DNA of 64,000 nucleotides, taken from the NCBI RefSeq assembly GCF_018860745.1, contig NZ_JAHKPY010000003.1, forward strand, positions 186,001 through 250,000. Reading direction: 5' to 3'. Every line of letters starts with the position of its first letter. The stretch's first letter is position 1. The notes below the pieces were generated by a model, which did not search any database, had not been told where the DNA came from, and saw nothing but the letters and a program-made list of their open reading frames with translations. The DNA comes from Zobellia uliginosa. GTDB taxonomy: Bacteria > Bacteroidota > Bacteroidia > Flavobacteriales > Flavobacteriaceae. Shown piece after piece: positions 17,740 to 26,879 of this stretch. Position numbers and translations under genes: made by a program.

Positions 17740-18687
17740 TCATTCCACTTTAATTTTCATCATTCTATAGTGTTCTAGCTTGTTTGTGTCTATAATCTTA
17801 TTTGTGTTACCGTCTAAATTATCTATTTGAGTATTGGTGATAAAATAGATGTGACCGTCGCAAATGTCAAAGGTGGTAGGAATTCTGAAATCCTTCGTAA
17901 ATGCGGTTAATTTTTTGCTCTTTAAAACTTCCGTACCAGTAGGATTCAGCTTAAATTTAAACAGTCCGTTTTGGGATTGTTCATCCCAACCGTTTACTAT
18001 TCCGTATAAATTATTTTTATGATATTTTAAACCATCTATACTGGAATACTCCTCTCTAGGTTTATTCATTAGTTCTTTGGACGACAGATCAACAATAGCA
18101 ATTCCATTATTTGATGCCAAGTATAGATGTTTCTCATTAGGGGAAATAGTAATCCCGTTGCAGTTTGGAATAGCTTTATTATCTAAAAAAACCGCTATGC
18201 TTTTATCAGGTCTTTTTATTTTATAGATTTTATTACTTTCAGAATCCGTTATAAAAATCTCATTAGTAGAACTAACGGCTAAATCGTTCCAATAATGAAA
18301 ATCTGAATCGTTGAGAGTGTAGGAATCAATAAGTTCTCCTGTAGAAAGTTGTAAAAGCAAAAGAATAGAACTGTTTTCATCTTCTGGTAATGTATTGCCA
18401 AGAGCATATAAGGTATCTCCTTTTATTGTCATTCCAAAGCCAGACAGATAATTATATTCGTTAGTTTCTAGAAATGTCTTAGGATTACTTCCATCAATAG
18501 AGCTACTGACTATTTTGTTATTTTTAAGACTGTTCAGATATACTGTTTTAGTTCTGCTATCTAATGTAATTCCTTCGGGAAATAGATCTTGTTCAAAAGG
18601 GAGTTCAATCAATTCCATTTTTTGACCTGAACAGGAGTTTAACCAGATTAAGGCTAAAAAGAAAAAAAGTGATTTAATATTCAGCAT
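17740..18687 (-). CDS. NHL/SMP-30-like beta-propeller lipoprotein
   Basis: The 315-residue protein has a lipoprotein signal (IWLNSCSGQK). Repeated blades such as LPEGITLDSRTKTVYLNS, NEIFITDSESNKIYKI and NGITISPNEKHLYLAS are characteristic of SMP-30/gluconolactonase- or NHL-type six-bladed propellers. Whether it is an enzyme (lactonase-like) or a binding protein is not clear, and I cannot assign the metal ligands with confidence. It is a single gene that ends in TGA close to the terminator of its convergent neighbour. Confidence 0.75.
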   Translation of the reverse strand: MLNIKSLFFFLALIWLNSCSGQKMELIELPFEQDLFPEGITLDSRTKTVYLNSLKNNKIVSSSIDGSNPKTFLETNEYNYLSGFGMTIKGDTLYALGNTLPEDENSSILLLLQLSTGELIDSYTLNDSDFHYWNDLAVSSTNEIFITDSESNKIYKIKRPDKSIAVFLDNKAIPNCNGITISPNEKHLYLASNNGIAIVDLSSKELMNKPREEYSSIDGLKYHKNNLYGIVNGWDEQSQNGLFKFKLNPTGTEVLKSKKLTAFTKDFRIPTTFDICDGHIYFITNTQIDNLDGNTNKIIDTNKLEHYRMMKIKVE

Positions 18688-18889
18688 TCTTGTTCTTGTT
18701 TGGCAAGCTGCTCGTTTGCAGTTTACTTCTGCAATATAATATTTATGTACTTAGATTCTTACAGAATAGCATAATATACATTAAAGGGTGTTGTTTGCTT
18801 ATGCCATGGCCAAAGCTTGTGCCATTCTCGCTAAAGAATTCAGTTTAAATTAGAACTGCGTAGTATAAAATAATGGCTCCGAGTAAACT

Positions 18890-20038
18890 CTACTGTTCGT
18901 CTTCAAAAATAGTCTCGGCAAAGCCGGTGTTCATTTTTACATCCTTGAATTGGCCTCTAGAAAGTTGGAATTCCGCTCTGCGGTTTTTTTTCTTGCCTTC
19001 GGGTTGCGAGTTGTCGGCAATAGGTTTTTCTCCACCATGACCAAGAAAATCCAAACGTTCTTTGTCTGCACCCAATAGAACTAAATATTGTGTTATGGCC
19101 AATGCTCGTTTTGTAGAAAGTGATTTGTTATATTGGTCTGATCCGTCAGTATCCGTATGTGTATGAACCGTTAAGTGTAATGATGGATCATTTTTCAATT
19201 TTTCGGCCAACGTTTTAAGACTATTCTTGGCCTTCTCGTCCAAAGAATACTCGTTAGTTTTAAAAAGAACATCATTCAGCACATAGTTTGTATCTAGCTG
19301 CAAATCTCTATCAAAAGGATCATTCATAACCGGTTTAATAGATACCATGTCCAAATAATAATAGCCAGCACTTTTAATTCCTTTAGTAGTACTCTTTACC
19401 GTAGATAGGTTGTTTCTAAAGTTGCCGATCGTAAAAAAAAGTTCACCTCCCCTTGCCTTTGTTTTAAAGGATATGTACATCCATTCCTCTTTGTCCGCAA
19501 AGTATTTGGGATTTCCAATTTCTGTAAAATTGATCACTCCCGACTCTGGCTTTATATATTTTATTAAAGATTTGGAATTTGACTTGGTTAGCTCGTTCTC
19601 AGAGAATAGAACTCCTATATATTTTAGACCATATTTAGATTTTTCGGCCAGACTAATATAGAAACTGACTATATATTCAGTATCCTTTACAAGAGGTTCC
19701 ATTAATTGACCCTGCGCAAATTCTCGATAATCATTGGCAGCAAACAAGTAAAAGCCCAAATATCCCACCCCGTTCTTTGGTTGTTGATTTCCATTAAAGT
19801 TATAGGGCACGCCCATGGCAACGCTACAGGTATTAAAATAGTCCGTAGTTCCGTTTGTGGGTACGGACCATCCTACTATGTTATCCTTTGCAATACCCAA
19901 ATTATCAGGGCAGGCAATAAATTCCTCGAAGCTGGGGTTTACTACTAGATTTTGTGAATGGCACAATACTGTGCATGTTAGTAGAAAAATGACAACTATA
20001 TTTTTGTTAGAAATGGGGAATGTGTAGTTTATTACCAT
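18890..20038 (-). CDS. OmpA family cell-envelope protein
   Basis: The protein has 382 residues. An N-terminal export signal (IVVIFLLTCTVLCHSQ) leads to a beta-sandwich region (about 30-235) of a type common in Flavobacteriia (NLVVNPSFEEFIACPDNLG). The C-terminal OmpA/MotB peptidoglycan-binding domain (about 260-365) has the signature LTVHTHTDTDGSDQYNKSLS with KRALAITQYLVLLG and NRRAEFQL. It is likely to anchor the outer membrane or a surface complex to peptidoglycan. It is a single gene with about 200-260 bp on either side. Confidence 0.88.
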   Translation of the reverse strand: MVINYTFPISNKNIVVIFLLTCTVLCHSQNLVVNPSFEEFIACPDNLGIAKDNIVGWSVPTNGTTDYFNTCSVAMGVPYNFNGNQQPKNGVGYLGFYLFAANDYREFAQGQLMEPLVKDTEYIVSFYISLAEKSKYGLKYIGVLFSENELTKSNSKSLIKYIKPESGVINFTEIGNPKYFADKEEWMYISFKTKARGGELFFTIGNFRNNLSTVKSTTKGIKSAGYYYLDMVSIKPVMNDPFDRDLQLDTNYVLNDVLFKTNEYSLDEKAKNSLKTLAEKLKNDPSLHLTVHTHTDTDGSDQYNKSLSTKRALAITQYLVLLGADKERLDFLGHGGEKPIADNSQPEGKKKNRRAEFQLSRGQFKDVKMNTGFAETIFEDEQ

Positions 20039-20301
20039 ATACTTGTATAGGTTTATTCTTACATAGTATTTAACGTTTAATATAGTCTATTATTGTTAAA
20101 ACCAGTACTTTAGGTGATATTTCCGTTGGTTTTATATAGTAGTTTTCCGTGCTGATCTCTGCTAGTTTAACTGGCTAATCGACAAAAGGCCAACAACCTT
20201 AATTCTTCATACAATTGATGGTTTAGATGCGAAATTTTAATGCAAATTAGATATACATTTAAAGTGCTTATAACCTATAAATGTAGTTTGAATTGTTTAA
20301 T

Positions 20302-21534
20302 CTAGGCTTTATCCTGTTTCTGGCCAAGTAGTCCAAAAAGCCCAATGGCAGGGCCTAAAGCCAATACAGTAAATAGGTAGGTGACATTAATTGTCTCCGC
20401 TAGGGCAGAAAGTAACTGTATGCTGAAGATGCTCACGGCAAAGCCAATACAGTTTACGAGCGTCAAGGCCGTACCTTTTAGTTCTGGTGGTACTGAGCCA
20501 GCTACTAAGTTTGAGAATTGTGGAGAATCTGCCGTGACCGCCATACCCCAAAATCCCCATCCTATTAAAAATAATGAAGTAGGAAGAACAAAGAGTAGGG
20601 GAGAAAGCAAGCAGAAAAGACCGGAAAGGAGTAATGATATCACCGCCACTTTACGGCTGCCATTCCTCAAGGATATTAATCCACCTAAAACACATGAGAG
20701 GCCGCCTAAGGCAATAATAATACCTGTAGATAGGGCGACGGAGAGTTCGGAACTGCTTATATCGTTATAGGTTTGTATGGCCAGTGGTGTAAAGGCCCAA
20801 AAGGCATAAAGTTCCCACATATGGCCAAAGTAACCAAAGGCAGCCTGTCTAAAACTATGGAGTTTAAAAAGCAAGGGTCCGGCACCTAGGGATAATTTAG
20901 AGCTAGGCTTCCTAAAAGGGCCGTTGGGTACAAACATCCATAATACCAAACCGCCTATTATTGCGAGTGCCGAGGTTATTTTTATGACCAAAGTAAAATC
21001 GCTTCCCAAACTAGTACCACTTACAAAATACGGAAATGCAGTTCCCAAAACTAGTGCTCCTACTAAATACCCCAAAGCTTTACCTAGTACTTTTTGATAA
21101 TAATCTGCTGCTATTTTCATTCCTACGGGATAAATACCGGCAAGAAAAAAACCTGTGCCAAAACGGGCAAAGAGGAGTGTCCACTTAGATAGTACTTCGG
21201 AAAGCAATAGAAAATTGCAGAGCGCTGCTAAAACAGAGCAAATCATAAATACTCGTGAAGGTGAAAACCTATCGGCAATCATAAAAAGGCCAAAAACCAA
21301 AGTGCCAATGATAAAACCCAATTGTACGGAAGATAGTACGTAACCAATAATTTCTGGCCCTAATCCCGTTTTTAGAGTCAGCTCATCTACAATGGCATTG
21401 CCGGCAAACCATAAAGAGGTGCAGGCAAATTGCGAGAGGATGATTATGGGGAGTATATGAGCGCGTGGTTTCAATAGTTTACCGAACAAAAGTGACCTTG
21501 GCAATCTTGCCGTTTTCCACTTCATAAATGGCAA
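20302..21534 (-). CDS. Major facilitator superfamily transporter
   Basis: The protein of up to 410 residues has about twelve hydrophobic segments, and the MFS layout is clear from LSQFACTSLWFAGNA in helix 1 and GTLVFGLFMIADRFSPSRVF after helix 2. The first ATG (21534) overlaps the upstream propeller gene by 56 bp. A TTG at 21474, six bases after that gene's stop, would give a protein starting just before KPRAHILPIIILSQ and fits a translational-coupling start better. Either way the two genes are one transcript. The substrate is unknown; the propeller/SnoaL partner gives no clear hint. Confidence 0.83.
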   Translation of the reverse strand: MPFMKWKTARLPRSLLFGKLLKPRAHILPIIILSQFACTSLWFAGNAIVDELTLKTGLGPEIIGYVLSSVQLGFIIGTLVFGLFMIADRFSPSRVFMICSVLAALCNFLLLSEVLSKWTLLFARFGTGFFLAGIYPVGMKIAADYYQKVLGKALGYLVGALVLGTAFPYFVSGTSLGSDFTLVIKITSALAIIGGLVLWMFVPNGPFRKPSSKLSLGAGPLLFKLHSFRQAAFGYFGHMWELYAFWAFTPLAIQTYNDISSSELSVALSTGIIIALGGLSCVLGGLISLRNGSRKVAVISLLLSGLFCLLSPLLFVLPTSLFLIGWGFWGMAVTADSPQFSNLVAGSVPPELKGTALTLVNCIGFAVSIFSIQLLSALAETINVTYLFTVLALGPAIGLFGLLGQKQDKA

Positions 21535-22666
21535 CTGCCCAATGGGTTTCTCCGTTTATGGTAATCTTTTCTTTATCTATTATTTTGTTTCCAATGATAA
21601 TGCGGTTCTTTATTTTACAATGTAAATCCGGAGTGGATTCAAAAAACGATTTATATCGATCTGTTAGGGCATCTTTGCCTTCATAGCTAAGCTGGTTTGG
21701 AAAATTATATACTTTTATGTCTTTTGAATATGTATTGACAAAGGCTTTTAAATTTCTGGCGTTATAGGCGTCCAACTGGTTTTGGACAATAGCTTCGGGA
21801 GTTTGCTCAACAACAAGAGCTAAGTGGCTTCCGTTAGGACTTACCGCGATACGGCTAATGTTATTCAGCCCTTTTTTATCCAGTCGTAAAAAACGTTTCC
21901 ATTCTTTGCTATCTTCGGGAGCGATCTCCATTAAGGTCTTATTATCGGCAGCAATAATATGTCCGTTATGTAACCAGCACACATCGTCAGTATTTTTGAA
22001 CATAGTAGTAATGGTTTTAATCTTTCCGGTTTTTGGATCCAAAGATTTTACCTCCCATGACTCATTAGTTTTACTAATAAAACTAATGAGGTTTTTTCCT
22101 GGAATTTTATGTAAAGAACGGCCTATGTTTTTATAAATAGTATCGTGACTTCCGTTTTTAATATTGGAAATTACAAGGTTAAGACCCTCGTTTCCTAAGG
22201 CGGCCGAAACAATTATTTCTTCATTAAACCAAACGTGATAGCCAATTTTCAGGTCTTTGAGAATTTCCGTTGAAGTCCCGTCCCAGACGCTATATTCATA
22301 CAGTCGTTGTAGACCGGTAGTGTCTAGGCGAATTGCCGAAACTGAATTTTTGCCAGGAATTTTTAAAGGTGAATATTCACTTCCCTCAGGCGTATTGGAA
22401 ACATAAGTTAGTGTGCCGGATTTAACATCGTACTTGGCAATGTCTGTCTGTCCCTTCCTAGTGGATGAGAATAAAATAGTGTTTTCATTATAGAATGAAG
22501 GTTGGTTGTCGTAACCTTCATTGTTACTTATATTTCTTGGGTTGATAATTTCGGTCTTACCGTTTACCGTCTTAATGTCCAATAAGTACACTTCTGTATT
22601 TTGTTGGGCAAAAAGGTGTGGTAAAGAAAATAGCAAAGCTAGTAATGGAACGTATTTTATTCTCAT
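21479..22666 (-). CDS. Exported TolB-like beta-propeller fused to a SnoaL/NTF2-like domain
   Basis: The 395-residue protein has a signal peptide (LLFSLPHLFAQQ). Residues about 25-280 form a WD40/TolB-type propeller (NQPSFYNENTILFSSTRKG, YSPLKIPGKNSVSAIRL). Residues about 285-395 form a SnoaL-like NTF2 fold (NQLDAYNARNLKAFVNTYS, HWAVAIYEVENGKIAKV). Such alpha+beta cups bind or transform small molecules or act as assembly modules. It sits between the trehalose synthase gene (16 bp upstream) and the overlapping MFS gene, so all three may be co-transcribed. The function is not known. Confidence 0.78.
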   Translation of the reverse strand: MRIKYVPLLALLFSLPHLFAQQNTEVYLLDIKTVNGKTEIINPRNISNNEGYDNQPSFYNENTILFSSTRKGQTDIAKYDVKSGTLTYVSNTPEGSEYSPLKIPGKNSVSAIRLDTTGLQRLYEYSVWDGTSTEILKDLKIGYHVWFNEEIIVSAALGNEGLNLVISNIKNGSHDTIYKNIGRSLHKIPGKNLISFISKTNESWEVKSLDPKTGKIKTITTMFKNTDDVCWLHNGHIIAADNKTLMEIAPEDSKEWKRFLRLDKKGLNNISRIAVSPNGSHLALVVEQTPEAIVQNQLDAYNARNLKAFVNTYSKDIKVYNFPNQLSYEGKDALTDRYKSFFESTPDLHCKIKNRIIIGNKIIDKEKITINGETHWAVAIYEVENGKIAKVTFVR

Positions 22667-22682
22667 CTGGTTGGGCTGGCAT

Positions 22683-24893
22683 TTACAGTTTAGAAAATTT
22701 CTGCAAAAGATCTCTAACTTTTAAAGTGTTCTCTACGTAATATTTGGCTGAGGTCTTTTGGCGTCCCACCTTTACGGTAACTGTACTTTCCGGTAGTTCT
22801 TGAAACATGAACTCATCCGTCCAGTCATCGCCTATCGCAAAAACAAAATCATATTGCCCTTCGCCAAGAATACGCGTAGAAGCACGCCCTTTGTTTACAT
22901 TGCTACTTTTTACTTCAACAACTTTGTTCCCGTTTAGTAAGCTTAGGTCGTCCGTACCAATAAGGCTGGTAAGGGTTTCCGAAAGCTCCATAGCCCTTTT
23001 ACTTCCAAAATCAGGATCGGTCTTTCTGTAGTGCCATGCTAGGCTATAGTTTTTCTCTTCTATAAAGCTTCCTGGTGTACGATCAACAAACGATTCCAAT
23101 ACGGGGCGCACATGCTCCATCCAATCGTTCTTTACATTTTCCAACATTCTAAAAGGTTCTCCTTCTTGAGATATCCAAACACCATGTTCAACAATCATGT
23201 TATATTTTTTAGGAAGGAACCATTTGGTGAAAGTGTCTTTGTCCCTTCCGCTTATCAAATAAAGAACTGTATTAGGTTGATTGTTCAAAACATCCAATAG
23301 TTCATAAAGTTGCTCATCAGGGCTTGCCTTTTGGGGGTCGTTATGGAAACCGGCAAGGGTGCCATCATAATCCAAGAATAACAACCTTTTGTTAGCATCT
23401 GTATATTCCTTTAAAACAGAATCTAATCTTTTGTCCGTTAATCTATGGGAAACATTAGCGGCATCGCGTTCGTTTTGAGATTTTAGTGAAGTCATAAAAT
23501 CATTCGCCCACTTTTCAACATTGTAACGCGCTAATCTTTTTTGAAGGACGGTGTTTCTCATTTTTTGTTCTTCAACAGGCATGTTTATAGCCTCGTGCAA
23601 AGCATCTGCGGTCTGTTCAAAATTATTAGGGTTAATGAGCAGTGATTCATTCATTTCGTTTGCAGACCCGGCCATTTCACTTAAAATCAAAACCCCGGTC
23701 TTATCAGTTCGGGTCGCTATATATTCTTTGGCAACAAGGTTCATACCATCACGGAGTGGTGTAAGCCAGGCAATATCACTGGAAGTATATAAATCTATAA
23801 GATTTTCAAAGGGCATAGAACGATAAAAATACCAAATGGGGGTCCAGCTAACTGTTGAGAACTCACCATTTATACGACCTACCAACTCATCAATTTCTCT
23901 TTTTAATAATTGGTATTGTGGTACGTTGGAACGAGAAGGAACGGCTAAGATAATTAGTCTTACCTTTTCTTTATACTGCGGGTATTTGTTCAAGAAGTAC
24001 TCAAAAGCATTTAATCTTTTGGCAATACCTTTACTATAATCTAAACGGTCAATAGAAAGGAAAAACTTGGCATCCGGGTCTGTTTTTTTATGTGTGTTCA
24101 ACCGCTGCTGTAGTTCTGACTGTTCGCTTTCGGCTTTGTTATAGTGTGTTTTGGCAGCATCACTGAACTTTTTGTAATCAATTCCCATGGGGAAAGAATC
24201 TACTTTAATAAGATGGTCTCCCATGGTAATATCATTAAAGCTAACCTCTAGCCCTAATAAACGCCTTACCGAACTAAGAAAGTGTCTTTCATAATCATAA
24301 GTATGGAAACCTATAAGGTCAGAACCTAGTACACCTTCTAAAAGTTCTTCACGCCACGGAAGGGTTCTGAAAATTTCAAAAGAGGGAAAAGGGATATGTA
24401 AAAAGAACCCTATAGAGACATTGGGTCTTTCCTTGCGTACCATTTGTGGTACTAACATTAGTTGGTAATCATGAACCCATATGGTATCTCCATCCTCGGC
24501 ATTTGCCAAAATAGCATCTGCGAATTTCTGATTCACCTTTTTATACGTGTTCCAATAATCTAATTGAAATTCTGAATATTCTAAAAAGTAATGAAACAAA
24601 GGCCAGATGGTTCTGTTACTAAAACCATAGTAAAAACCATCTACTTCTTCCTCGGTTAGCTTTACTTTGGAGGACCCGTGCGCGGAAAGGGCCGCATCAA
24701 TTTTAGGTTCTAGTTCCTCAGGTATCTCCTCTTCGGTTAGTCCGCTCCAGCCAATCCAAAGGCTATCGCCACCCGAATGGACCGACTTCATACCTGTTGC
24801 CAAACCACCTACACTTGGTATGGCCGTTATGTCTCCGTTGCTAATTTGTAATTGAACGGGTAGTCTATTTGAGATTATGATAGTTTTGCCCAT
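22683..24893 (-). CDS. Bifunctional trehalose-6-phosphate synthase / trehalose phosphatase
   Basis: The protein has 736 residues. Residues 1 to about 465 are a GT20 OtsA-type synthase joining UDP-glucose (or another NDP-glucose) to glucose-6-phosphate: SNRLPVQL, VGGLATGM, VHDYQLMLVPQMVR, GIDYKKF, DRLDYSKGI and PLRDGMNLVAKEYI are all present. Residues about 490-736 are an OtsB-type HAD phosphatase (FLDYDGTLAGF, SGRDKDTF, AIGDDWTDEFMF) that releases trehalose. The fusion makes trehalose in two steps in the cytoplasm, for osmotic or stress protection. It diverges from a GH15 gene across 103 bp, an arrangement common in Bacteroidota. Confidence 0.95.
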   Translation of the reverse strand: MGKTIIISNRLPVQLQISNGDITAIPSVGGLATGMKSVHSGGDSLWIGWSGLTEEEIPEELEPKIDAALSAHGSSKVKLTEEEVDGFYYGFSNRTIWPLFHYFLEYSEFQLDYWNTYKKVNQKFADAILANAEDGDTIWVHDYQLMLVPQMVRKERPNVSIGFFLHIPFPSFEIFRTLPWREELLEGVLGSDLIGFHTYDYERHFLSSVRRLLGLEVSFNDITMGDHLIKVDSFPMGIDYKKFSDAAKTHYNKAESEQSELQQRLNTHKKTDPDAKFFLSIDRLDYSKGIAKRLNAFEYFLNKYPQYKEKVRLIILAVPSRSNVPQYQLLKREIDELVGRINGEFSTVSWTPIWYFYRSMPFENLIDLYTSSDIAWLTPLRDGMNLVAKEYIATRTDKTGVLILSEMAGSANEMNESLLINPNNFEQTADALHEAINMPVEEQKMRNTVLQKRLARYNVEKWANDFMTSLKSQNERDAANVSHRLTDKRLDSVLKEYTDANKRLLFLDYDGTLAGFHNDPQKASPDEQLYELLDVLNNQPNTVLYLISGRDKDTFTKWFLPKKYNMIVEHGVWISQEGEPFRMLENVKNDWMEHVRPVLESFVDRTPGSFIEEKNYSLAWHYRKTDPDFGSKRAMELSETLTSLIGTDDLSLLNGNKVVEVKSSNVNKGRASTRILGEGQYDFVFAIGDDWTDEFMFQELPESTVTVKVGRQKTSAKYYVENTLKVRDLLQKFSKL

Positions 24894-24996
24894 AAATTGG
24901 ATATTTTGCTGTGTTTTATATTTAATTTCTCTAAATTTCGTGAAAAAGAAGGGTAATTACAATACGTTACCCCTATTGAATTAACAATTTTATTGA

Positions 24997-26799
24997 ATGG
25001 ATAATTTAGACTACGGAATAATAGGAAATTGCCGAAGCGCAGCGTTAATATCTAAAACAGGGAGCGTAGATTGGTGCTGTTTGCCAGAATTTGACTCTCC
25101 TTCTGTGTTTGCAAAACTTTTGGATGAGGAGATAGGAGGCAGTTTTGAAATATTGGTAGACGATAACTATACTATTGAACAGGCCTATGAACCCCGCACT
25201 TGTATTTTAATTACCAAGTTCAATGATGGTGATAACTGTTTTGAAATTCATGATTTTATGCCTCGGTACCATAAAGAAGATGGTACTTATGTATCACCAC
25301 CTGAATTTGTAAGGTATATAAAACTTGTAGAGGGCGAGCCTAAATTCAAGGTGCTTTATAATCCAAAATTGGAATATGCGGCCGGTGAAACAAAAAGCTA
25401 TATAAAAAGTGATTTTATAGCCAGTTTAACGCATGACGGTAAATTTGATACTGTTTTTCTATATACATCTTTTAATAAGGAAGCTGTTCTAGAAGGAAAA
25501 GAACTGACGCTTGCAGAAGATGGCTTTTTCTTGATGGGGTATAACGAAAAAATATTCCCAACTACTACGGCCAAGGCTTATCTTGAGTTACAAAGTACAA
25601 AGGTATATTGGTTGAACTGGTCAACTAAAACACCAACGTATAGCAAGTTCAATGAAGAAATTTCAAGAAGTGCATTAACCTTGAAACTTTTGAGTTACGA
25701 CAAAACCGGTGCTGTATTGGCCGCTGCTACCACATCTTTACCAGAAACTATTGGTGAGGTAAGGAATTGGGATTATCGGTTTTGTTGGATTCGTGATGCC
25801 TCTATGGTTATAAAAGTAGTTTCAGAATTGGGTCATAAGAACGTTGCCAGGCGCTATTTAAAATTCATCATAGATTTGATTCCTGACAAGGCGGAGAAGC
25901 TACAAATTATGTACGGAATCAATAAAGAGAAAAAATTAACCGAAGAAACTCTTGAACACCTAAGTGGCTATAAAGGTTCAAAACCGGTTCGTATTGGTAA
26001 TGCCGCTTATCATCAGAAACAGAATGATATCTATGGTATTTTAATGGATGTTATTTACGAACAGATGGTGAAATTTAGCGTAGATATAGAAAACGGTGAA
26101 GATTTATGGTCTATTACCAAGGGAATTGTATGGATTGTTGGCAATAATTGGCATGAAGCCGATAAAGGTATATGGGAATTCCGAACAGAGGATAGACACT
26201 TTACTTTCTCAAAAGTATTATGTTGGACGGCCTTGGATAGAGCTATCAAGGTTGCGGAAATGCTAGGAAAGACACATAAAATCAAGAAATGGGAACCACT
26301 TCGTGAGGAAATCTGGGATGATATTTATAAAAATGCGTGGAACGAAGAAGTTGGTGCTTATACCCAATCTTACGGATCTAAAGATTTAGATGCTTCCGTT
26401 TTGTTAATGGAGTCATATGGTTGCGTAAAGGCATCAGATGAGCGTTATAAAAGTACTGTACTTGCAATTGGAAAAGATTTGAGCAACGATGGGCTTCTAT
26501 ACCGTTATAAGAATGAAGACGATTTTGGTCTACCTTCATCTTCCTTTACGGTATGCACATTTTGGTACGTAAACAGTCTTTTTAAGATAGGAGAGCACGA
26601 TAAGGCGCTCAAACAATTTGAAAAACTGTTGAGTTATAGTAACCACTTAGGTCTATTTAGTGAAGACCTTGATTTTAAAACAAAACGGTTGTTGGGTAAC
26701 TTTCCGCAAGCTTATTCTCATTTAGCGTTGATTGAATGTGCTGTAAACTTCGCGAAAAAAGAAAGTACGGAAGATATTAAAGAATCTATGCGTAGCTAA
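24997..26799 (+). CDS. GH15 family glucoamylase/trehalase-like hydrolase
   Basis: The 600-residue protein without a signal peptide is probably cytoplasmic. The N-terminal beta-sandwich starts YGIIGNCRSAALISKTGSVD (family opening), and the (alpha/alpha)6 barrel shows RNWDYRFCWIRDASMV, KGIWEFRTEDRHFTFSK and the C-terminal SEDLDFKTKRLLGNFPQAYS. The carboxylates of the WEFR region and of SED are the likely catalytic pair. Members of this clade include trehalases and glucoamylases, and the divergent trehalose synthase suggests a role in trehalose turnover (inference). It is terminated by a strong hairpin. Confidence 0.88.
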   Translation: MDNLDYGIIGNCRSAALISKTGSVDWCCLPEFDSPSVFAKLLDEEIGGSFEILVDDNYTIEQAYEPRTCILITKFNDGDNCFEIHDFMPRYHKEDGTYVSPPEFVRYIKLVEGEPKFKVLYNPKLEYAAGETKSYIKSDFIASLTHDGKFDTVFLYTSFNKEAVLEGKELTLAEDGFFLMGYNEKIFPTTTAKAYLELQSTKVYWLNWSTKTPTYSKFNEEISRSALTLKLLSYDKTGAVLAAATTSLPETIGEVRNWDYRFCWIRDASMVIKVVSELGHKNVARRYLKFIIDLIPDKAEKLQIMYGINKEKKLTEETLEHLSGYKGSKPVRIGNAAYHQKQNDIYGILMDVIYEQMVKFSVDIENGEDLWSITKGIVWIVGNNWHEADKGIWEFRTEDRHFTFSKVLCWTALDRAIKVAEMLGKTHKIKKWEPLREEIWDDIYKNAWNEEVGAYTQSYGSKDLDASVLLMESYGCVKASDERYKSTVLAIGKDLSNDGLLYRYKNEDDFGLPSSSFTVCTFWYVNSLFKIGEHDKALKQFEKLLSYSNHLGLFSEDLDFKTKRLLGNFPQAYSHLALIECAVNFAKKESTEDIKESMRS

Positions 26800-26821
26800 A
26801 TTTTAGCTCAAAATGTAATAT

Positions 26822-26849
26822 AAAAAAGCACCCCAATGGGGTGCTTTTT
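26822..26849. terminator. Bidirectional rho-independent terminator
   Basis: GCACCCC and GGGGTGC form a perfect 7-bp stem around AAT, with A6 before and T5 after. It separates the rightward GH15 gene from the end of the leftward beta-oxidation cluster. Confidence 0.9.
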
Positions 26850-26879
26850 ATTAATAACAACAAACACTTGAGTTATATA

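Noticed and set aside
18688-18889. Tiny frame starting at a CATGCCATGG-like stretch before the OmpA-type gene
   Set aside because: Only about 15 codons, no ribosome site, no homologue known.
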